A DNA stretch of 29,347 nucleotides from NCBI GenBank assembly GCA_033557685.1, contig JAWQRN010000455.1, forward strand, positions 1 to 29,347, given 5' to 3'. Below, one piece after another: positions 20,901 to 25,222 of this stretch. Numbering within the stretch: position 1 is the first letter of the stretch; each line of letters starts with the position of its first letter. This stretch comes from Sperchopsis tessellata. Taxonomy: Eukaryota > Arthropoda > Insecta > Coleoptera > Hydrophilidae. The notes beneath the pieces are model-generated. The model saw only the letters and a program-made list of their open reading frames with translations, had not been told where the DNA came from and searched no databases. The translations under genes were made by a program, and so were the position numbers.

Positions 20901-22915
20901 CTGAACAATTTTGAGGCGAAAAATCGCCTGTTTTATTCCAGTGACTGCCATAACCCGAAAAAATTAAATTTTTAAATTCCGGCTCGATAAATACTAATTT
21001 TATCTATCTACTTTAAGAAACTTTGTAAAAAAAAATTTTTTAAAACAAATTTAAAAAAAAAGGCAGATGCATGTCTAGTACCGCAAGCGCTTCAACAAAA
21101 ACACATCCCAGGAAAGCGACTGTAACTTTTTTACCGCTTAAAATTAACCAAATTTTCACAAAATGTCATACTTTAAAATGTATATCATGGTTGTTCAATA
21201 AAATTCAGTTTTATACTATACTTATATATATATATATATAAAAAAATCTTAAACATAACCCTACTTTTAGCCGTCTCAGGTGTATGTAAGCCCTTAAGAC
21301 AATCCCAAACCCTGTTAAGAGAATGGGGTTCCATAAGAGCATTTACACACAAACTTAGTGTAATTGTAGTTGATATTGGCAGTGCAGAAGTTTGCAAACT
21401 TCAAACTTTGTACATTAAGTTTATAAAACAGCCAATCAGATTCCATCACAAACTGTTTAACGTACGTAAACAACAATAACCTTACATTTTTGTATTTACA
21501 TACCACGCTATACACTTGTATTTTAATTCCTGTTTGTCCGAGTTAGTTAGAATGGAATTTCATGAGTATTGGCAGAACAACTGTTTAATTATCCAGCTAT
21601 TTGCAACAGAAAAAGTCCAGAGCTCAAAAACAAAAGTAGAATTACGAATGCTCCATATTTTACAATAAGTGGCTATGTAAATGCATATACAATACAAACT
21701 ACACTACGCTAAAAATTACACTAATTTTTCTGCACTTATCTCCATCTAAAGGGACCAATAATGTGGTCTCCAGCAGCTGTACGATGGATACAGAATTCTC
21801 TTGCAATATCTCTAGTTGTTAGATGTGGATTATGCTCCAACATGGACCGAAAAATATCATTATCGATCTTGGATGGTCGCCCAGATTGAGTACCTTCTTT
21901 TAGGCCCAGATCTTCGGAACGAAATTTTGTAAACCATCTTTGGCAAGTACAAACATTTACAATACCTCTTCCAAATATTGTAATTTAGTTTCCACGTGCG
22001 TTGCATCCTCTCTCGAACTCATACTCATAAGTAACCGATGAATGGTATAAAAAATTCCTTTTATATTGAACATGTAAAAAAATTCCCCTTGACGCATTAG
22101 CAACACAGATTTTTTTATTTATAAACAAAATCCCCTGTTTATTTAAAATACGACAGAACTTTCCCTCCAACCTAATATATACAATCTGAACGTTGTTAAC
22201 AAACGTGAATTTGAAATAAAATAGTTTTTGTTTTAAATGTTAGTTTCATGACCAGATCTAATCAAGTTACATACCATTTTTCTCTAGCTTCTTTGTTTCA
22301 ATACCAATTTCTTCATTTTTCTGTTCATTATGTGTTACTGTCTTGCAGACTGCTGCTATATAATCTGATTTGTTGATATTTTGTAATACAGGGTTGTCAT
22401 AAATGAGTTTCATCTTTTTTTCTAAAAACAGAAAATAATATTAAGCCTATTAAATGTATGTATGTATGAAAATTGTTTCCGGATGGAAACCGTGTAGAGA
22501 CTCTAATAAATGCAGACGTTTCGTCCACTGTTGCAAGGGACATTTTCAAGGCGAGTGATGTTACTTCAACGAATGAATTCATTGCACTGAAGTGAAGAGT
22601 GCAGTGAATTCATTCGTTGAAGGAACATCACTCGGCTTTAAAATGTCCCTTGCAACAGTGGACAAAACTTCAGCACTTATCAGAGTCTCTACACAAATAT
22701 TAAGCATATTTCTCGATCTATTGTGTTATTAGTGTGTCTGATCTTTCGACAGTCTCTGAATCTCACCTCAAAGTTCTTATGCATGGTATTAAATACAGTG
22801 GTCCTTATTTTAGTTATAAGGATAAGGGAAAGAAATACTAGATTTATTTTATACCTTCACTCTTTCTGGGAGATTCTTCTTCAGTCTTATCATTTTCAAA
22901 AGGTACCTTGAGCAT
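5682..22915 (-). CDS. Atypical (nuclear-type) IkB-like ankyrin-repeat protein, complete 11-exon gene model
   Basis: Eleven minus-strand exons, listed individually below, join with GT-AG introns and matching phases into 2388 nt, that is 795 residues plus TGA. Residues 1-540 are mostly low-complexity: a basic cluster at 217-227 (PKRKIINNRRR), a TQT/TQI/TQS array at 315-403 and a hydrophobic/acidic patch at about 493-513. Ankyrin repeats run from about 540 to 735, with the extended third repeat and NYEGYTP opening of the fourth that are usual in IkB proteins. Residues 753-774 are very basic. No Rel homology domain and no DSGxxS degron is present. By family knowledge, ankyrin proteins of this kind bind Rel/NF-kB dimers. 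The nuclear signals and missing degron suggest a Bcl-3/IkB-zeta-like co-regulator, which is inference. The start has an in-frame upstream TAA, supporting this ATG. Confidence 0.9.
6208..6348 (-). CDS. Ankyrin gene coding exon 10 (ankyrin repeats 4-5)
   Basis: Acceptor GTTTTAG and donor GTAAGT, phase 1 on both sides. GYTPVILCCLQNKFEMAKKL plus LEFGADPN is a full repeat, and GRTPIFHAAENNN begins the next. The preceding intron is only 86 bases, so this end of the gene is compact. Confidence 0.92.
6435..6660 (-). CDS. Ankyrin gene coding exon 9 (ankyrin repeats 2-3)
   Basis: Acceptor CTTTGTAG and donor GTATTT, entry phase 0 and exit phase 1. TALQLAALENCNPLIATSLL plus NYGADVAVCD is repeat 2. GGNNILHLAVMHASDNFLEK opens repeat 3, which carries an extended loop ending in DLLNDYNYE, as in other IkB-family proteins. 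Confidence 0.92.
6945..7440 (-). mobile_element. LINE remnant with RT start joined to C-terminal end (RTE/R4-like)
   Basis: The element lies in the 923-base intron between exons 8 and 9, in the gene's own orientation. The minus strand reads GKVPGLDGDLIEI, then a frame-shifted NLIYDTGEIL and LKSTLLPIP, which are the first RT motifs of a LINE. After only about 25 further codons it reads SRPRGRSPRRWVDQVKEA, the C-terminal end of such proteins. Most of the polymerase, including the catalytic box, is therefore missing. The copy is dead. The clade is a guess from the C-terminal wording. Confidence 0.65.
7584..7692 (-). CDS. Ankyrin gene coding exon 8 (ankyrin repeat 1)
   Basis: Acceptor TTGTTGTAG and donor GTAAGT, entry phase 2 and exit phase 0. 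It encodes PIHEAILNDDLKEVQRQ and on to NEQRF, the opening ankyrin repeat, with the PIHEA-type helix start typical of IkB proteins. Confidence 0.9.
8018..8759 (-). CDS. Ankyrin gene coding exon 7 (TQT-motif array)
   Basis: The largest exon (742 nt) encodes residues 294-541, with acceptor TTATTTCAG and donor GTGAGT. TQT at 315 and 325, TQI at 339, TQS at 350, SQT at 390 and TQT at 401 form two clusters with spacings of 10, 14, 11 and then 11 residues. Downstream, YLNLPSQELAFDQFDLLMM (493-511) is a hydrophobic/acidic patch resembling an activation or binding segment. The exon ends just as the first ankyrin repeat begins. The open frame is uninterrupted throughout. Confidence 0.9.
8772..9042. other. 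Intronic sequence without recognisable features
   Basis: This is the part of the intron between exons 6 and 7 before the foldback element. A plus-strand open frame of 65 codons begins at 8772, but it resembles nothing and has no exon signals that I trust. Confidence 0.4.
9043..9507. mobile_element. Foldback element, GACCGGTTTC family, copy 1
   Basis: The left arm (about 9043-9135) contains CCACAAATTTATT, CGACCGGTTTCAAC and AGGTCATTTTCAAGCTAAAAT. The right arm (about 9410-9507) carries the reverse complement: ATTTTAGCCTGAAAATGACC, GAAACTGGTCG and AATAAATTTGTGG. The core of about 270 bases has no open frame. It shares the CGAYCGGTTTC and AGGTCATTYTCAAGCTAAAA modules with the larger foldback at 24358-25051, so the two are one family. 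It is non-coding and non-autonomous. Confidence 0.75.
9707..10470 (-). pseudogene. Irritans-like mariner transposase remnant
   Basis: The open part at about 9896-10288 encodes TCDETCIYLIEPESKQQ with the first catalytic Asp, and VILHHDNSSSHTA with the second. Beyond an in-frame stop, PDLSPNDFFLVPN carries the third. The C-terminus runs on to HCV at about 9710. On the 5' side, frame-broken pieces near 10340-10450 (RHMTYSEIEACLGIS, then VHLILHEHLSVKKIR) are the helix-turn-helix DNA-binding domain. Stops replace residues after MSHCPY and after GQWF. The DD34D transposase would cut and paste a TA-flanked element; this copy cannot. No terminal inverted repeats were found. Confidence 0.85.
10641..10691 (+). 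repeat. Tail-like repeat matching the end of the next LINE
   Basis: About 50 bases here (containing GATGCATTTTA and CTATTTTTAT) align with 11669-11717 at roughly 80 percent identity by eye. The second copy sits just past the C-terminal end of the LINE at 10715-11655. The first copy may be the 3' tail of a separate, otherwise lost copy of the same family. Confidence 0.5.
10715..11655 (+). mobile_element. LINE RT remnant (R4/RTE-like), catalytic segment deleted
   Basis: Plus strand, antisense to the host gene, inside the intron between exons 6 and 7. LLSNALKIYENVLERR near 10727 precedes DDAQSGFRKERISNDHIFT. The expected FIDLEKAFDRV is altered to FIFKLGKSFRRV, so the first catalytic Asp is gone. 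GLRQGGSLSPTLFNVYMDEI is intact near 11100-11160. The frame stops at 11220, and by 11290 the text has jumped to the post-catalytic region (SMFKAVIRPILTYGCE), so the YADD/FADD segment is deleted. The end is a charged C-terminus with PQRGKPRCTWENN. Confidence 0.8.
11718..12722. other. Intronic AT-rich sequence with no recognised features
   Basis: About 1 kb of the same intron. Short runs such as CAAGGTCTATCAAAAAA near 12290 and CAAGGCCTATCAAAAATCAAA near 12419 form a small local direct repeat. I see no coding signal. Confidence 0.4.
12723..12841 (-). CDS. Ankyrin gene coding exon 6
   Basis: Acceptor TTAATTTAG and donor GTAAGG, entry phase 2 and exit phase 1. It encodes NLDSTMPVKRLITSLQRRS and a Ser/Thr-rich piece ending in EKIHAK. 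It is flanked by two 3.6-4.0-kb introns loaded with transposons. Confidence 0.85.
13190..13620 (+). pseudogene. Reverse transcriptase fragments (LINE debris)
   Basis: Two separate RT-like readings are visible. DNQFGLVEGWRHLDVLL near 13207 resembles the QFGF motif of LINE RTs. TGFREDYNCDTTLRNVLHHW near 13450-13515, then frame-shifted VVTDFLDLKRIVDTV near 13530-13575, resembles the next RT blocks (GFR...T/S and the FLDLKRAFDTV palm motif A). Both are short and broken. They may belong to the element that follows or to older insertions. Confidence 0.5.
13690..15865 (+). mobile_element. Jockey/CR1-like non-LTR retrotransposon remnant, 3' part
   Basis: Antisense to the host gene, in the intron between exons 5 and 6. 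The order is a pre-RT linker (TWKVVNELTNT near 13788), then KDAAGKGGIKSEVIKR and PIFKKGDKKLVGNYRSLSL at 14049-14336. Next are a frame-broken motif A region, TGIPQGTMHAPLLIIYNNNL near 14570-14630, and the catalytic box. The box reads CNAKDTTLI where YADDTTLI is expected, so a catalytic Asp is lost. KLYNAIPNEMKRV lies near 15355. The 3' region is T-rich and ends with AATAAA and a T tract at about 15850. It is the same general type as the copy at 2350-4640 but less decayed. Confidence 0.85.
15866..16460. other. Intronic sequence between the LINE and exon 5, nothing recognised
   Basis: About 600 bases with no frame or repeat I can name. A somewhat less AT-rich segment at about 16180-16390 looks like foreign insert sequence but has no ends that I could define. 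Confidence 0.4.
16461..16596 (-). CDS. Ankyrin gene coding exon 5 (basic NLS-like cluster)
   Basis: Acceptor GTTTTCAG and donor GTAAGT, entry phase 1 and exit phase 2. It encodes PKRKIINNRRRSSPF at residues 217-231, a bipartite-looking basic cluster that fits a nuclear localisation signal, followed by ERPFSSLLKVPIA. Confidence 0.85.
17015..17272 (-). CDS. Ankyrin gene coding exon 4
   Basis: Acceptor TTTTTAG and donor GTTAGT, phase 1 on both sides. It encodes residues 123-208, including VQDATKGLVGKFITISLKK and a Ser/Asn/Thr-rich remainder ending in VSESADN. It looks disordered, with no known domain. Confidence 0.85.
17504..17640. repeat. Interspersed foldback repeat, GTGTAGAG family, copy A
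   Basis: CTGTGTAGAGGCTCTGACAA at 17521 and TTTTTAGACTCTACACAA near 17620 are inverted ends. Between them are GACGTTTCATCCACTGTT and AAATGTCCCTTGCAATAGCG, matching the larger hairpin at 22493-22693 in order and wording. It lies in the intron between exons 3 and 4. Confidence 0.6.
17642..17929 (+). other. Unrecognised 95-codon open frame in an intron, probably transposon-derived
   Basis: Antisense to the host gene. The peptide contains RSTRDYNSGPKYQYRYSG and ends KFFKLIKSIKEGNNT. I do not recognise it. It follows directly after a repeat copy, has no splice signals that I trust, and is most simply a fragment of mobile DNA. Confidence 0.25.
17930..18229. other. Intronic AT-rich stretch, nothing seen
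   Basis: About 300 bases of low-complexity AT-rich sequence between the orphan frame and the hAT remnant. Confidence 0.4.
18230..18900 (-). pseudogene. hAT-superfamily transposase remnant
   Basis: Minus-strand pieces in several frames are read 5' to 3' from about 18880. SYPSGLHSHLKRTLNTDND is the end of a BED-type zinc-finger region (its HLKR). LCVTIDGATVMVKLGR near 18440-18490 and EQQLCVAHAINLAITNALY near 18360-18420 form the conserved block around the second catalytic Asp and the C..H motif of hAT transposases. An acidic stretch follows to 18230. Frameshifts separate the blocks and much of the protein is missing. The copy is in the host gene's orientation in the intron between exons 3 and 4. 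Confidence 0.75.
18901..19451. other. Intronic sequence, nothing recognised
   Basis: T-rich sequence between the hAT remnant and exon 3, without a coding or repeat signal that I could name. Confidence 0.4.
19452..19610 (-). CDS. Ankyrin gene coding exon 3
   Basis: Acceptor CTACTTCAG and donor GTAAGA, phase 1 on both sides. It encodes ELAKMDVMPSLVPFV through VYVYNHSKPQ, with no recognised domain. The preceding 2.66-kb intron is filled by a mariner and a TTAA element. Confidence 0.85.
19745..20414 (-). pseudogene. Mariner transposase remnant, catalytic half
   Basis: Minus strand, in the intron between exons 2 and 3. In frame-shifted order it reads LTENNLFDRVRICSSYL (near 20390), TTGVEKWFLY (near 20300) and KVLLFLWWDRKGPLYYELL. 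Next comes RDNANQHTAM around the second catalytic Asp, then HPLYSPDIAPSDYYLFRSLQ with the third. The tail CNKFLEIMEIVSL ends near 19748. The usual GDEKW reads GVEKW, so the first catalytic Asp is a Val. Several frameshifts make it dead. Its upstream part continues beyond the TTAA element. Confidence 0.85.
20415..21297. mobile_element. 875-bp TTAA-flanked element (piggyBac-like, non-autonomous)
   Basis: The 17-base terminal inverted repeats GGGCTTACATACACCTG (20419-20435) and its exact complement (21277-21293) are flanked by TTAA at 20415-20418 and 21294-21297. TTAA duplication is the hallmark of piggyBac-superfamily insertion. The interior has no long frame. One short reading near 20629-20688 (MEASISKEDPLYGPEINDFM) runs directly into GTAAGT, so it could be a relic first exon of an ancestral transposase. 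An AT microsatellite lies at about 21222-21240. It inserted into or beside the mariner remnant. Confidence 0.85.
21298..21739. other. Unassigned sequence between the two mariner parts
   Basis: About 440 bases separate the TTAA element from the mariner N-terminal domain. A minus-strand reading NRVWDCLKAIGPH, formed if the TTAA element is removed, could be mariner linker sequence but is not convincing. I recognise nothing else. Confidence 0.35.
21740..22000 (-). pseudogene. Mariner transposase remnant, N-terminal DNA-binding domain
   Basis: The minus strand reads CQRWFTKFRSEDLGLKEGTQ, SGRPSKIDNDIFRSMLEHNP, HLTTRDIAREFCIHRTAAGD and so on. This is the paired helix-turn-helix domain of mariner transposases, with the GRPS linker between the two helical units. 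Together with 19745-20414 it is likely one old insertion, opened by later inserts. The host intron continues to 22274 without other features. Confidence 0.8.
22275..22421 (-). CDS. Ankyrin gene coding exon 2
   Basis: Acceptor TTTTTAG before 22421 and donor GTATGT after 22275. It encodes residues 21-69, a charged stretch containing EKKMKLIYDNPVLQ and ending in KKLEKN. Entry and exit are both phase 1. The internal ATG at 22413-22411 could serve as an alternative start about 24 codons downstream. Confidence 0.85.
22493..22693. repeat. Near-perfect hairpin, 96-base arms, in the first coding intron
   Basis: The arms at 22493-22588 and 22598-22693 are inverted copies with a 9-base centre (GAAGTGAAG). 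The ends read TGTAGAGACTCT and AGAGTCTCTACA. Inside are GACGTTTCGTCCACTGTTGC and GGACATTTT, shared with the copy at 17504-17640. Only scattered mismatches were seen. It lies in the 433-base intron between coding exons 1 and 2, so the pre-mRNA would carry a long double-stranded stem. It is probably a foldback transposable element. Confidence 0.85.
22855..22915 (-). CDS. Ankyrin gene coding exon 1 (start codon)
   Basis: ATG at 22915-22913 in context AACTAAAATGC. The exon encodes MLKVPFENDKTEEESPRKSE and one base, then the donor GTATAA. An in-frame TAA lies 18 bases upstream of the ATG. The exon continues upstream as 5' UTR to about 23007, behind an acceptor TTTTTCAG. Confidence 0.8.
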
Positions 22916-23007
22916 TTTAGTTGCTTTTGAGATTTATTCTTGGTAATGTTCACGAAGAATTGATCATCAAAACAATTACCTTAATTCGTTTTGAGATTTC
23001 AGGTTAT
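22916..23007 (-). other. 5' UTR part of the first coding exon
   Basis: It follows the acceptor GTTTTTCAG and ends at the ATG. It contains stops in the ATG frame, so it is untranslated in this model. A second possible donor (AAG|GTAATT at about 22979) could create an alternative exon. Confidence 0.6.
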
Positions 23008-23121
23008 CTGAAAAACAAAAAATACTCTTTTTATTCAAAACTTAAAGTTTTACAATAATTTCTTTATAAATAAATTTAGAGATTCAATATATTCGTAAAC
23101 TGTTCAAAACATCGATCGATC

Positions 23122-23215
23122 TTCAGGTTTTCTGGGAGATAACCGTGTGTATGCTTTTCATACATGCAGCTCTAAAAAGTGCCTGTCATTTATCTAGACA
23201 TAAGAAAATAATACA
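23122..23215. repeat. Interspersed repeat, ATCTTCAGGTTTTC family, partial copy
   Basis: GATCTTCAGGTTTTCTGGGA followed by GATAACCGTGTGT and CATGCAGCTCTAAAAAGTGC matches the order of the copy at 29176-29325. It lies between the two putative 5' UTR exons. The family looks like a terminal module of a Penelope-type or related element, which is inference. Confidence 0.6.
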
Positions 23216-23428
23216 GATTTTACACGAAGCTCTGCAGTAAAATGATATGTATTAAATGCTTTCACCTGTTAAATTGTGATTAAACAACGAATGCTGTATT
23301 TAATTTGATTAATTTTAAAATTAAAAACGTCACATTTTTTCACGAGTTTTATACAGAAAGATTATGCATATCTAAAGATATGAAAATACGCGTTATTATA
23401 GACAAATTATTAAAAATATAGTACTGAC

Positions 23429-23489
23429 CTGTTGATTGTTTCCTGCCTCGTTGATATTTGTCTTTCACATAAAACAATAGGGCAGATAA
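23429..23489 (-). other. Putative upstream 5' UTR exon of the ankyrin gene
   Basis: Sixty-one bases between acceptor CGCTTTCAG and donor GTCAGT. Spliced to 23007, the exon stays open in one frame (LSALLFYVKDKYQRGRKQS and on) until a TAA before the main ATG. It is therefore either a non-coding leader with an upstream open frame or part of an alternative product. The exon is inferred from splice signals only. Confidence 0.5.
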
Positions 23490-23576
23490 CTGAAAGCGTA
23501 CACAAATCACACATGGAAAAATGTATCACTATGTATTATAATTTTAAAACGAACTAGTAAAGATAAATCAATCTTA

Positions 23577-23735
23577 TTGCAGGACACTCGCGAGATCCAC
23601 TGCGATCTATGCGTTACAATTACAGTTAGAACAGAAATACGAGTGGTCGTGACAGAGAAGAGGTAACCGACAATTCAGGGGAACCCCCGTAATCTACGAT
23701 GACAAACGGGGTTTACACGATATAAAAGTCAAGAA
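23577..23735. promoter_or_regulatory. Candidate bidirectional promoter with a kappaB site
   Basis: This is the least AT-rich, CpG-containing patch near the 5' end of the gene. It holds GGGGAACCCCC at 23678-23688, whose complement contains GGGGGTTCCC, a full match to the kappaB consensus GGGRNWYYCC. On the plus strand, TATAAAAG stands at 23721-23728, facing the short exon at 23900. A perfect 9-base hairpin, AACGATTGT/ACAATCGTT, lies just past it (about 23737-23764). IkB-family genes are commonly NF-kB targets, so an autoregulatory site is plausible. The start sites are not visible. Confidence 0.5.
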
Positions 23736-23899
23736 AACGATTGTTTTTGTTTTACAATCGTTGATAAAATTATACAATCTGTCACTAAAGTTACCTGTTG
23801 TTAAGAAAAAATTAATATATGTGATATGAAAGATCCTCAATGCGATTAATAATTTATCGTATTTTACACTGAAAAAATGTTGATTTTATTTTATTACAG

Positions 23900-23943
23900 G
23901 AAAGTGGAAAAGACGTAGACAGATGTTGGCCTATAGTGAAAAG
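23900..23943 (+). other. Candidate short exon of a divergent plus-strand gene
   Basis: Forty-four bases between a strong acceptor (TTTTATTTTATTACAG) and a strong donor (GTAAGTAT). One frame has an ATG at 23923 giving MLAYSEK in phase 0. Another is open throughout as KWKRRRQMLAYSEK. I found no convincing further exon in the window, so the gene, if real, continues to the right beyond long introns or outside the window. Confidence 0.4.
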
Positions 23944-23959
23944 GTAAGTATTAAGTATT

Positions 23960-24343
23960 TAATTTAAAGTGAAGGTAACTTGTTCATATACAATCACATA
24001 TACATCTCAGTTTTATTGTAAAGATACTTACTAAATTAAAAAAAAATACAATTGAGACACCTACTTACAGACTGATGCTAAGGAATGGAAAAAATCGATA
24101 TCATGAAAGTGACAAACTTTAAGAGAAATCCCCGAGTCACATCATCAAAAAGGAATGTTAAAATAGAAACATAACAAATTTTGAAGTCATCGGCTGATTT
24201 TTGTAGTCATTCGTGAGCGATTCATGCAATCATAGATTTTATGTTTAAAGATGAAGCCCGTTTTTTTTCCTAGAAGATTTTGTAGAATTTTAAAAACATG
24301 AGAAAATAGAAAATTCGGTGTTTTGTGGATAATATTCATGATT
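23960..24343. other. No recognisable feature
   Basis: AT-rich sequence between the candidate exon and the foldback element, without coding signals. Confidence 0.4.
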
Positions 24344-24357
24344 TAGAAAACAAAAAA

Positions 24358-25051
24358 TATTGTCGTTCCACAAAGGTTTTTAAAATATACATAATAGTGC
24401 GATCGGTTTCGACCACACTAGGTCATTCTCAAGCTAAAAACACAATACAGTAATTAGCGACTTGAAAATAATTAATTAAAACCGGAATCCTACCTTTTGA
24501 GTCAATGAAGGCAAGAACGCAACTAACCGGTGTCACCAGACCTACCAACTGCAGGGAAGTAATTGGTCTGTTGGGGATAATTTTAAATAGGGGATTGGAG
24601 GTGAACTTATGGGGTTCATTGAGGTTGAGAACAGGACTGGATCGACTGCTGAGATATATTTCGATTATATATTAAGCCAATCCTAATAATCCTATCATTC
24701 TTCACAGATATCCCACGGGTAAGACATTTGGTGTTGCCAAATGCCGTGCAATATATCTCAGCAGTCGATTCAATCCTATTCTTAACCTCAACGAATCCTA
24801 TAATTTCACCTCCAATCGCCTATTTAAAATTATCACCAACACGCCAATTACTCGTCCTGCCATTGGTACGTCTGATAACAGGGGTGTAGTTGTCTTCACT
24901 GACTCAAAAGATAGGACTGCAGTTTTAATTAATTGTTTTGCAAGTCGCTAATTGCTGTATTGTGTTTTAGCTTGAGAATGACTAATGTGTGGTCGAAACC
25001 GGTCGCAATATTATGTATATATTAAAACTATTTGCGGAACGGCAATATTTT
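24358..25051. mobile_element. Large foldback element, GACCGGTTTC family, copy 2
   Basis: Arms of about 300 bases (24358-24664 and 24751-25051) are inverted copies, starting ATTGTCGTTCC and ending GGAACGGCAAT. Each has GCGAYCGGTTTCGACCACA and GTCATTCTCAAGCTAAAA inside. The centre of about 85 bases is unique. Arm identity is high, with scattered substitutions and small indels. There is no coding capacity. The flanks are AT-rich, so a target duplication cannot be read with confidence. It would have to be mobilised in trans. Confidence 0.8.
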
Positions 25052-25222
25052 TAATTTTCTTAATCTTTAAAACATGGTTAAAAAGATAAACATTTTATTC
25101 ATTAAAAATCACACTTAACAATTAGCATATGATTCAAAGTATTTTAGATAAGGGGTGGAGACCATAAAAACAAATTGAGAATCTTGGCTTAGTTCATATA
25201 ATTGCTAAATTTTTTTATTTTA

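Noticed and set aside
21222..21240. AT dinucleotide run considered as a regulatory or origin signal
   Set aside because: It is a short microsatellite inside the TTAA element, and such runs are common in AT-rich genomes.
22413..22421. ATG at the start of exon 2 as the main start codon
   Set aside because: Exon 1 has an ATG with an in-frame upstream stop and splices in phase to exon 2, so the upstream start is preferred. The inner ATG remains possible as an alternative.
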